DNA from: Tipula vernalis
Taxonomy: Eukaryota > Arthropoda > Insecta > Diptera > Tipulidae
Assembly: GCA_958295665.1 (NCBI GenBank)
Contig: OY282559.1
Location: forward strand, 246,632,764-246,696,763
DNA length: 64,000 nt
Direction: 5' to 3'
The notes below the pieces were generated by a model. It had not been told where the DNA came from and did no database searches. It saw only the letters and a program-made list of their open reading frames with translations. Positions 23,134-31,560 of this stretch are shown piece after piece. A program made the translations under genes and the position numbers. The stretch's first letter is position 1. Each line of letters begins with the position of its first letter.

Positions 23134-25542
23134 TTACACCTCAAACACATATCTTGAAAGATTATATTTAAAAATATAAGGTTTATTATTTCTTCTTGAA
23201 TATTTCTTTTCAAAACTTTGCTTAATTTTTAAATTTTTGTATGGGATTAAAATATCATCCTTGATTTTCTCAATCAACTCAAAACTGTTGTGAAAGAAAT
23301 CATACTGCACTTGGAATTCTGAACAAATAAAAAAGTAGTCAGACTCATTTTTAATTATTTCATTGATTTCATAAAATAATATTTCTGATTCTTCTAATTT
23401 AGTCATCAAATAAAAACCAATTTTATAGTAAAATTCGTGTTTTAAAAATGTTAATGAATATAGATTCTTCGTAAATACTGAAAAATGGTTGACATATTTA
23501 CCGTTAACAGTAATCTTTTTAGGTTTTTTGTTATGTACAAATACTGGTGATAGGTTAAGGTTTGCCCATTTATAAGAAATCATTTGCTGATGCCGATAAG
23601 CTAATGTCTTGCAAACATTAACGAAATTTTGAGGTTTAAGTCTTGTAAAATACCGATGTTTGCTCTCATAACGCATAGTCCATAAATTGATTATCGGACC
23701 CATCTTCCTAATAATAGTACCATAATGAGTCAATAAATGTTGCTTTGGTGTTAGACTTTTATTGAAAATTTTCACAACACAAGATAAATGTGCTTCAATA
23801 TTTTCTTCCAATTCTCTAATCTCTTTCAGTGATACTTTTTGAGCAAAAATGACATTTAAAATCTGGAGCAACGTTATTATAAGTGACCACTGTTTTTCAT
23901 GTTCTTGCTTATAAAGATGTCCGAATAAGAAAGGAAAATGTATGGTTAGACATAACGACTGACTGGAATATTGCCCTAAATTACTTCGTTCAAAATTTAT
24001 AATAGATGGTTTATATTTGTTATGCAAAATACCATAATCAAACGATGATACTATTTCATTTATGACTTGCAATGTTATTAGTTTATTTGATATGAGAAAG
24101 GCTAAAAGATATTTCATAGCAATTCCTGCACATCCTTCCAGGATATCATGCATTAGATCAACACTGCAATTTTCTATTACGTTAAAATATTTTAGAGAGT
24201 TCAATATGCTAACTCTTTTTATGCCTTTCGTTTCGCTTAGCCGTATTGCTTTATGGGGATTTTGTTCCCTAATAATGTCGGAACAATCTGATGTTCGCAA
24301 AATCGATTTTATTTCAGATACGGTAGTTTTAGCAGTTTCAAATGGTATTTCACAAAATCTACAAAAATTTCCAGAAGAAAAGCATTTTGCAAATCCTAAG
24401 ATATCGTTTGCGGCTAGATTATCATGTGCTAAATTAATTAATATCCCTTTGAGTATTCCATAACCTTCAATATCAATACCCATAGTTTCTAAAATTTTAA
24501 TATCCTTTATTATTGGCTCCAACACATTATTTAAATTAAAATCTCCCTGAAGATCATTAACATAAAACAGTGAGACTAGAAATATGTGATCGAGTTTAGA
24601 ATTAAAACCATGTGGCATATTGCAAATAGTAAAATAAATTGCTCCTATCTTATGAACAACGGTTTTCGTCCCCAAAACTTTCACAATTTCAAAATCGTCA
24701 TAATAAATTTGTAACATTACAGCGTATCTATCATTTAATAACGCTTTATATGTTTGAAAAGTACTTCCACAACAAGGTTTCTCATAAAAACTATCATTAC
24801 ACTTATGTGATTTATTAAAATTGAAATATTGTTCTCGAAAATTGGAATTTTTAAACATTTTAGTAATAGATTGCAGTATTGATACATATTGAAATACATT
24901 TTGTACACATACTTTTCTATACAGCTTCAAGTTTTTGCTATATCGCATTTCCCAACGATTACCAATTGAAATTGATTGTGGTAATATTATATCTTCTCGG
25001 ATTTCTATCTGCTTACGACGTTTATATAACGAAGTATATTCATCTAAAATATTGGAAACTGTATTTTCTGTATGTTGATCGGTTAAGTTATTTTTACGAT
25101 TAGTTACAAACTCATTGGCAACACCGGTGACTAGTTTTTTTGTTGATAAACTTAGCTCGGTTATTATAGCTTCTGAGAGGCCTAACGAACTTAAATTATC
25201 AAAATAATTTTTAACCTCATCTCTAAATGAATAACTTGGTACAGTTTTATCTACATGAACTGCGTAGGATTGAGAAGCTTCAGGAATCATATTACTCGTC
25301 GTTAAATTATTTTTATTCTCATAATTATTTTGTGTGATATTGGCATCAGCAAAATGAGTTTTGATATGTCGTCTTAGACCACTAAAAGTTTGAAAACAGG
25401 CAGTACAATTTCGATCACATATACATTTTATTTGAGTGTTTGAATTTTCATAAATAAATTCAACACTTCTTAAATGAAAAATAATATTTGTTTGAGTATC
25501 AAACTCCTTATTACATATAAAACAAAAATATTTCATTGTCAC
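23134..25542 (-). CDS. C2H2 zinc-finger transposase, CACTA/CMC-like, intact 802 residues
   Basis: This is a single uninterrupted frame. The first ATG (25542) is followed two codons later by another, so the start is slightly ambiguous. The N-terminus has a partial finger (C7, C10, H23) and a C2H2 finger (C46, C49, H59, H63). The core has YYDDFEIVKVLGTK (280-293), HKIGAIYFTICN, LEPIIKDIKILETMG (341-355), LAHDNLAANDILGF (371-384), CRFC (394-397), DLMHDILEG (462-470) and WTMRYESKHRYFTR (621-634). The order 'PLI-DL-LE-G, D-x-A-x-x-x-x-G, CxxC' parallels CACTA transposases; candidate acids are D282/D283, D374 and E626. Related proteins occur widely as hypothetical C2H2 proteins in invertebrates and fish. 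An intact long frame among relics suggests recent activity. The catalytic assignment is inference. Confidence 0.75.
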   Translation of the reverse strand: MTMKYFCFICNKEFDTQTNIIFHLRSVEFIYENSNTQIKCICDRNCTACFQTFSGLRRHIKTHFADANITQNNYENKNNLTTSNMIPEASQSYAVHVDKTVPSYSFRDEVKNYFDNLSSLGLSEAIITELSLSTKKLVTGVANEFVTNRKNNLTDQHTENTVSNILDEYTSLYKRRKQIEIREDIILPQSISIGNRWEMRYSKNLKLYRKVCVQNVFQYVSILQSITKMFKNSNFREQYFNFNKSHKCNDSFYEKPCCGSTFQTYKALLNDRYAVMLQIYYDDFEIVKVLGTKTVVHKIGAIYFTICNMPHGFNSKLDHIFLVSLFYVNDLQGDFNLNNVLEPIIKDIKILETMGIDIEGYGILKGILINLAHDNLAANDILGFAKCFSSGNFCRFCEIPFETAKTTVSEIKSILRTSDCSDIIREQNPHKAIRLSETKGIKRVSILNSLKYFNVIENCSVDLMHDILEGCAGIAMKYLLAFLISNKLITLQVINEIVSSFDYGILHNKYKPSIINFERSNLGQYSSQSLCLTIHFPFLFGHLYKQEHEKQWSLIITLLQILNVIFAQKVSLKEIRELEENIEAHLSCVVKIFNKSLTPKQHLLTHYGTIIRKMGPIINLWTMRYESKHRYFTRLKPQNFVNVCKTLAYRHQQMISYKWANLNLSPVFVHNKKPKKITVNGKYVNHFSVFTKNLYSLTFLKHEFYYKIGFYLMTKLEESEILFYEINEIIKNESDYFFICSEFQVQYDFFHNSFELIEKIKDDILIPYKNLKIKQSFEKKYSRRNNKPYIFKYNLSRYVFEV

Positions 25543-26020
25543 TGGTTATAACTATTTGAATGATTTATGTAAATTCAAATCCTTATAATAAACATAAATA
25601 AATAGTATACAAAAATTTTAAGTTTGTTAGTTAGCTTAATTATAAACAAATAGTATTTAGTTTTGTTTAGCTTAATTAATATTTCGAATTATAGTTTATA
25701 TATATCGTCTTTATAGCAGTGGAATTTATTTATTACTTCATCGACGATTGGTGTTGTTTTAATATTTTCAAAGTTATAATACATCTTGGAAATTAACTTC
25801 CAAAAATTAGATAGATATTGATTAAAGTTTTGATTGAAAATATAGTGACATTTGAATAGTAAGTCGAATGTTTGGAGAACAGAAAAGCCTTCCGGTACAG
25901 ATAGTAAACGTTTCTCAATATTAATAAAGTAATTATTATTATTATTATTAACCGGAGGGCCATGTGGGCGATAAGCCACCTCGCACCGCGACCTAAAAGA
26001 TCTATTGTGCTGGACCCTAC

Positions 26021-29000
26021 TTAATTATCCGTCCAGTCAATATTCAGGCTCTTAATGAATCTGACAATACTACTGGCCGGTACAAGATACATACTATCCG
26101 GGCTCATTGTTCTCCCTCCTAGATGTTGCAGTCTTTGCTGGAAAATGGCTGGGCAATGGCACAGAACATGTTCCGCTGATTCCGCTTCCAGACCGCAGAA
26201 GCGGCATCCATCTGTCGTACTTAGGCCCATCTTCTTAAGGTGATATCTTAAGGGGACATGACCTGTGAGGAAGCCAGTAAGCAGCCTCAACTCAGGTTTC
26301 CTAAGTTCAAGACACTCCTTAACCCTGACAGACGAAGGTGATATAAATTTCTTCGCCTGCCGTAAACCTGGAATTCTGCGCCAGTAGGAGGACTTTTGAA
26401 CATCCTCCCAGCGTTTTACCGCTGCTCTAAGGTGTCCCTTAGTGACACCGCAGAAGGGTTCTGGTCCAAAAAATGGAGAGGCAGAACCCTCACGGGCGAG
26501 GCCATCAGCTGCCTCGTTTCCTTCGATTCCAGTATGACCTGGCACCCACATAAGTGTTACCTTATTTGAGCCTGCCAGATGTTTAATAACCTTCAGACAA
26601 TCCCATACCAGCCTTGACTCAACGGTACAAGACCTAAGAGCTTTTAAGGCTGATTGGCTGTCTGATACAATATAAATCTTTGCATCGTTTAGGCCTTTTG
26701 CTATGCCTATCCTAGCGCAAAGTTCTATAGCATGTACTTCTGCTTGAAAAACGGTAGCATTGGTACCCAAGGACTTCGAGAGGGTAGTGCCACTCCCGTG
26801 TATTCCTATCCCCGCCCCATCTTCCGTTTTTGATCCATCTGTAAACCATACCATGGACCCTCGCTCAAATGATGGTCCACCTGCCCTCCACACATCCCGG
26901 TCAGGTAACCTAACACAGAATGGTTTGTGGAAGTCCAGTTTAGCTGGCATACAGTCGGAAGGCATTCCTATTGTAGGGTCTGTCTGAAATTCCTTAAGGA
27001 TTTCCATATGACCCACCATATTGCCTGGCTTGATATTTCCTTCCGCCTGCATTTTCAGGGCCATACTTGCAGCGTCCTTTTTAATATGCAGGTGTAACGG
27101 TGTCAGTCCTAGAAGTGTCTCCACCCCCGCGGTTGGACATGACTTCATTGAGCCCGTAACACCGATGCAGGCTACACGCTGAACCTTATTCAATAAGGTT
27201 TGCGTTGTCTTCTGCTCAGTTTTAGGCCACCATACAACCGATGCGTAGGTGACCATAGGCCTAATGATTGTAAGAAATGACCAGTAGATCATTTTTGGTT
27301 GTAGTCCCCAAGTACGCCCATAGAGTCTTTGACAGGCCCAGAGAGCCTTGATGGCTCTATTTTGAACTTTCAACAAATGTTGGTTCCAGTTCAGTCTTTG
27401 ATCTAGGATAACCCCTAGATATTTAACCTCGCTGGAAAAAGGAACAGTAGTACCGTTTAACGAGGGAGCTGTAAGCGCAAGCTTTGTCCTCCTCGTAAAA
27501 GGAACAATGACAGTTTTGCTTGGATTGACACTGAGCCCTTCCTGGTAACACCACTGCCATATTATATTGAGTGCATTTTGCATGCGATCAGAAATGACCT
27601 CATCAAACTTGCCTCTGATTATGATAGCCACATCATCCGCATAGCCCTGGACATCAAACCCATGGCTACTCAGAAGGACCAGTAGTCTGTCAATAACCAA
27701 TGACCACAAAAGAGGAGATAGTACGCCTCCTTGAGGACAGCCCTTTACGGCCTTGATGGTTACTGATTCGCCACCTAGTCTGGCAGTAATCTCACGATGT
27801 TCCAGCATGGAACGGATCCACCTAATTGTGGAAAGTGGAACCCTTTTTCCCATTGCTGCCCTCTCTATAGATCCATAGGAGGTATTATCAAACGCCCCCT
27901 CAATGTCCACAAAGGCACAGAGGGCAATTTCTTTATATGTCACTGCTTTTTCAATCCTCGTGACTAGCCCGCTAAGGGCCATAACCGTGGATTTACCAGT
28001 TTGATACGCAAACTGGTCCCGATGCAGCGGATTCTTTTCAAGGACCTCACTTCTTATTTGATAGTCCAGGATTTTTTCCATCGTCTTCAAAAGAAACGAT
28101 GTGAGGCTAATTGGCCGATATGCCCTGGCCTGGGTGTCTGGACGACCCCCGCCCTTTGGTATAAAGACCACATTTACTTTCCTCCACAGTTTCGGAATAT
28201 AATTAAAAGCATAACTTGCCCGAAACATCTGGATCAAGCTGGGGAGTATTTCCTCAATACCTTTTTGAAGTAAAGCTGGAAAGATACCATCCCCTCCAGC
28301 GGATTTGAAAGGTTTGAAAGACCCAATAGCCCATCGAACCTTGCTGGGTGTAAAAATTTTCCCAGAGAGACTCCAGATCCTACTGTGAGGCGAATAGGCC
28401 ACCTCACTCGAAGGATCATATGAGTTCTCTTGGGCTCCTACCACTACTGAATCCGGAAAGTGGGTCTCTAGCAGTACCTCTAAGGTTTCCTTCCGGTTTT
28501 CAGTGAACCCCCCATCTTGCTTCTGGAGAAGTCCTAAACCATTTGAATGATCCCTGGAAAGGACTTTCTGGAGACGAGCTGCAGAGGGCAATTCATTGAT
28601 TCCCTCACAGAAATTCCTCCAGGTAGCCCTTTTGGATCTCCTTAGTTCGAGATTATATTCCGTCAAGGCCATCTTATACTCGCCCCATTCACCGGTGCGT
28701 TTAGCCTTGTTAAATAATCTTCTCGATTTTTTCCTCAGTTTACCCAGCGTCCCGTTCCACCAAGGGACCATCTTTGTGGACTCTCTTCGCTTAACTGGAC
28801 AGCTGTTCTCGTAAGCCAAGTGTATAGAATTATGCAGCTGGTTTGAACAGATCTCCAAACCCTCTGGAGACTCTATGTTCCCCACAACCGAGGGCATTTC
28901 TGATTCGAGTGAGACTCTATAGGAGTCCCAGTCGGTCAGTTTTGGAATTCTGATTTCCTGCCGCTGCATGGTCTCAGCCGCCAAATCGAATCTGATGTGC

Positions 29001-29656
29001 AAGTGATCCGATAATGAGGCCTCTTCAGACACATGCCAGTTTTTGACCAAGTCGCTGAAATGCGGACTAGCAAGTGTCAGATCTAGGACCTCTTGCCTAA
29101 TCGCATTTATAAAAGTAGGTTTCCTTCCCCTATTGACAATGTCTACATTATTTGAGATCAGAAATTCAAAAAGGTACTCACCCCTGTTATTGATGTCCGT
29201 GCTACCCCACACCGTGTGGTGCGCGTTTGCATCGCATCCTATCAGGTAGGCCAGCCCATTGCGTTTGCAATGAGCTATGAGCCGCCTAACTTCAAGTGGA
29301 GGTATTAACTCTGAGTCTCCAGGAAAGTAGGCGGAGGCCATTATAGCCTCCTGTTTGCCTCTTTCACCCAGAACCTCCACCATTACTGCAACCAAGTCCC
29401 TGGAGATGAACTCTGAAATGGGAATAAAATTAATTTGCGAACTGGCCAACACAGCCGCTCTAGGACTCTGAGTTCCGTTATGATAAATTAACTTACCCAC
29501 TTGATTTGGTATACCTCTAATCTGGTTACCAATCACCCATGGCTCCTGGATTAGAGCCATGCCAATGTTTTGGCAGATAAACCTGCGACAAAGGACATCC
29601 GAAGACGCCTTTGCATGATGCAGGTTTATCTGCAGGCAGGCGATGTGTGCCTTCAC
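26021..29656 (-). CDS. LINE ORF2: endonuclease, reverse transcriptase, RNase H
   Basis: 1211 codons, uninterrupted. An APE-type endonuclease occupies about residues 1-225 (ACLQINLHHAKA, ALIQEPW, IGCDANAHHTVWGS, and SLSDHLHIRF at the end). The reverse transcriptase spans about 450-760 with FIPKGG, AYRPISLTSFLLKTMEKI, GCPQGGVLSPLLW and the catalytic GYADDVAI (Tyr about 672). An RNase H domain begins at FTDGSKTEDGAG (about 937), with SDSQSALKAL and WVPGHTGIEGNEAAD. A Cys/His cluster (CRFCGLEAESAEHVLCHC) lies near the C-terminus. The protein nicks target DNA and copies the RNA in place. The first frame-possible start is a GTG overlapping the ORF1 stop; the first ATG is about 33 codons in, within the endonuclease, so translation probably depends on coupling to ORF1. 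Confidence 0.92.
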   Translation of the reverse strand: MKAHIACLQINLHHAKASSDVLCRRFICQNIGMALIQEPWVIGNQIRGIPNQVGKLIYHNGTQSPRAAVLASSQINFIPISEFISRDLVAVMVEVLGERGKQEAIMASAYFPGDSELIPPLEVRRLIAHCKRNGLAYLIGCDANAHHTVWGSTDINNRGEYLFEFLISNNVDIVNRGRKPTFINAIRQEVLDLTLASPHFSDLVKNWHVSEEASLSDHLHIRFDLAAETMQRQEIRIPKLTDWDSYRVSLESEMPSVVGNIESPEGLEICSNQLHNSIHLAYENSCPVKRRESTKMVPWWNGTLGKLRKKSRRLFNKAKRTGEWGEYKMALTEYNLELRRSKRATWRNFCEGINELPSAARLQKVLSRDHSNGLGLLQKQDGGFTENRKETLEVLLETHFPDSVVVGAQENSYDPSSEVAYSPHSRIWSLSGKIFTPSKVRWAIGSFKPFKSAGGDGIFPALLQKGIEEILPSLIQMFRASYAFNYIPKLWRKVNVVFIPKGGGRPDTQARAYRPISLTSFLLKTMEKILDYQIRSEVLEKNPLHRDQFAYQTGKSTVMALSGLVTRIEKAVTYKEIALCAFVDIEGAFDNTSYGSIERAAMGKRVPLSTIRWIRSMLEHREITARLGGESVTIKAVKGCPQGGVLSPLLWSLVIDRLLVLLSSHGFDVQGYADDVAIIIRGKFDEVISDRMQNALNIIWQWCYQEGLSVNPSKTVIVPFTRRTKLALTAPSLNGTTVPFSSEVKYLGVILDQRLNWNQHLLKVQNRAIKALWACQRLYGRTWGLQPKMIYWSFLTIIRPMVTYASVVWWPKTEQKTTQTLLNKVQRVACIGVTGSMKSCPTAGVETLLGLTPLHLHIKKDAASMALKMQAEGNIKPGNMVGHMEILKEFQTDPTIGMPSDCMPAKLDFHKPFCVRLPDRDVWRAGGPSFERGSMVWFTDGSKTEDGAGIGIHGSGTTLSKSLGTNATVFQAEVHAIELCARIGIAKGLNDAKIYIVSDSQSALKALRSCTVESRLVWDCLKVIKHLAGSNKVTLMWVPGHTGIEGNEAADGLAREGSASPFFGPEPFCGVTKGHLRAAVKRWEDVQKSSYWRRIPGLRQAKKFISPSSVRVKECLELRKPELRLLTGFLTGHVPLRYHLKKMGLSTTDGCRFCGLEAESAEHVLCHCPAIFQQRLQHLGGRTMSPDSMYLVPASSIVRFIKSLNIDWTDN

Positions 29657-31107
29657 TTCACCGAAGGCCCCTTCTGAAGGCCCTGCTCAGCCTCCTTTTC
29701 AGCACCGCCACCACCCGCATGCATTCTTTGTCCGGCCGATGGCTGACCAGTGTCCTCCATCGCCGTTCTGCTGGCCCCCGCTGCCTGAGAGCCTCCAGGC
29801 CTAACCAGTGGCTTGCACGGGAGGAGTCCTTGTGAGGCCTTCCCCCGCGGAACCCCTGACGCCTTCCTCTCCCTTTCCCGCCTTCTCCTCACCTGTCTCC
29901 TGGAGAGGGCGGTCACCCCGGTGGTCTTAGCTAAAGGTGCCGCTACCGTAGCTTCTACAGGCTTCACCACTTGGGTCCCGCCGACAGAAGCTGGCTTAGC
30001 CCCACTCTGACCACCCTTGGGATGCAATTGTACAGTCCCAAACTTGTAGTTGACCTTAAAGCCAACCCGCTTGAGCTTCTCAACTGACGAGTGGTCCATA
30101 GAGAACGTGAAAAAGGCCGAAGAGCCTTTCGCCTCTCTCCTGATCACTCTCCAGTTGATCGCCTGCATGCCCTCATTTTGGCTTTTTATAAAACTAAAAA
30201 GCTTCTCTGTGGGCAATTCAGCACTATTTGGGAAGGTGCCGAACACAATCCTGGCTCGAGGCAGGTTTTCCGCCTCGGCCACGATCAGCTGCGCACCCTC
30301 CCATGGCTTGATATTACCTATGGCCTCCCTGAGCCACTGAACAGTGGCCCGGTCAGCACAGGTTAGTACCAGCCAACCAGGCCGAAGCTGACTGCCAAGG
30401 AACTTAGGTTTAAGCTCCTTGGCCTCCTGCTCTAGCACCTTATCTAGGATGCCCTCCTGGACAGCCTTTAGCTGCTCTCCAGTGAGGACAACCTCTGGAA
30501 AACCAGTGGGCAAGATCCCAACTATCTCCGACTCCGCAGCCTGCCTGAAGGTAAGTCCAGACCGGACCGCAGAACCCGAGACCGTCGGGACAGATTCCTC
30601 TCCCCTGGCCTTCTTTTGTGCCGGTGGAGTACCCTCATCCGAGCGGATCCTCTTTGACGGTGGGGCCTCTGCGGGAGCACAAGACTCCCTTTGTGGCCGC
30701 ATCGCCAGAAGCCTTGTCTCGCTTCCGGGCGGTTTGCCCTCAGCAAGAAGCCTCCTGTACCGCTTCTTCGCGGCCCCACACATTTTCACGCGAGGAGCCG
30801 CGGAAGGTTTGTCAGTGCTGCTGACAGCTAATTTCGGGTCCTCCCCGACGACTTTGCTTTCCCCTGCTTTCACAGAGGCGATACCCCCACTTACGGGGTC
30901 CGAGTTCTCATCTCCTGAGGTGTCCATGTCGGAGTTGAGAACTAATTTCTCAATCCCCGAACGGAGCTCCCCATCCGATAGACCACTCATCGAGAGTCCC
31001 ACAGCGGAAAGAGGACCGAGGCCCTCGAACACCACCGCGGAACTATCGCTGGTATATGACGCTTTAGGAGCGTCATCATCCTTATTATTTTTTAAGTGTT
31101 TCGACAT
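29653..31107 (-). CDS. LINE ORF1: RNA-binding, gag-like protein
   Basis: 484 codons from the ATG at 31107 to the TGA at 29653-29655. The N-terminal third is Ser/Pro/Gly-rich and basic in patches (AAKKRYRRLLAEGK, SKRIRSDEG). A folded region from about residue 190 to 370 (LTGEQLKAVQEGILD, LRPGWLVLTCAD, ARIVFGTFPNS, KVNYKFGTVQLHP) resembles the DUF4780-type domain seen in ORF1 of some insect LINEs. The C-terminal tail is basic (LSRRQVRRRRERERK). No CCHC knuckle is visible. It probably coats the LINE RNA. Its stop overlaps the ORF2 frame at GTGA. Confidence 0.85.
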   Translation of the reverse strand: MSKHLKNNKDDDAPKASYTSDSSAVVFEGLGPLSAVGLSMSGLSDGELRSGIEKLVLNSDMDTSGDENSDPVSGGIASVKAGESKVVGEDPKLAVSSTDKPSAAPRVKMCGAAKKRYRRLLAEGKPPGSETRLLAMRPQRESCAPAEAPPSKRIRSDEGTPPAQKKARGEESVPTVSGSAVRSGLTFRQAAESEIVGILPTGFPEVVLTGEQLKAVQEGILDKVLEQEAKELKPKFLGSQLRPGWLVLTCADRATVQWLREAIGNIKPWEGAQLIVAEAENLPRARIVFGTFPNSAELPTEKLFSFIKSQNEGMQAINWRVIRREAKGSSAFFTFSMDHSSVEKLKRVGFKVNYKFGTVQLHPKGGQSGAKPASVGGTQVVKPVEATVAAPLAKTTGVTALSRRQVRRRRERERKASGVPRGKASQGLLPCKPLVRPGGSQAAGASRTAMEDTGQPSAGQRMHAGGGGAEKEAEQGLQKGPSVK

Positions 31108-31560
31108 TTTGTTCCCACGAGTTGCTGGGAAAAGAGAGTCGCCTGTGGGACACCCAGCTTTACCACAGGAAGGCTAAATAAAACTGGAGGGCGCCTGGTA
31201 TCCAGAGTCCGCATACTTTGGACTGATTAACCTATCAGCCATTCATCCATCGGCATATGCTGTTCCACCTTAGATTAGGGTTTTTTATCAAGGGTTTCTC
31301 CTTTAGCGCCGTACTTTAGCCTGTGCCAAATGGTCAGAAGTACCAAAGGGCCTCAGTTACCAGTGATTGCCACGAGGAGGCAGTACGTACACTTGCGAAT
31401 TGTGACCAGGTTACCCCTTCCACAATTGTACCCATCACGCCAGCTGCCTAAAACATGACCAGAACAGCTCGCGTAATGTGCACCCTACCGAAAGGTTACG
31501 GAGCTGGTAGATTACTCTACTCAACTTTGATCCCCCCCTCCAGTAGACGCCAAATCACCA
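31108..31560 (-). promoter_or_regulatory. LINE 5'UTR with presumed internal promoter
   Basis: This is the 453 bp between the target duplication and the ORF1 start codon, GC-rich relative to the host sequence and without a convincing ORF. LINEs of this type carry an internal promoter here; that function is inferred from position only. Confidence 0.45.

Larger units (their letters stand above)
25936..31560 (-). mobile_element. full-length non-LTR retrotransposon (I/LOA-type LINE) with 13-bp target duplication
   Basis: AATAAAGTAATTA at 25923-25935 and 31561-31573 is an exact 13-bp target duplication. The 3' end (low coordinates) is a (TAA)n tail at 25936-25950. Length is 5625 bp with a 453-bp 5'UTR, two open ORFs and a short 3'UTR. 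Base composition (GC-rich) contrasts sharply with the surroundings. Everything needed for retrotransposition seems present, so this may be an active or very recently active copy. (TAA)n tails and an RNase H domain fit the I/LOA/Nimb group; the exact clade is uncertain. Confidence 0.9.

Noticed and set aside
24062..24463. 133-codon plus-strand frame within the CACTA-like transposase
   Set aside because: Antisense to the conserved core; no recognisable domain.
30419..31177. 252-codon plus-strand frame across LINE ORF1
   Set aside because: GC-rich antisense shadow of ORF1; Ser/Pro-rich only by composition of the opposite strand.
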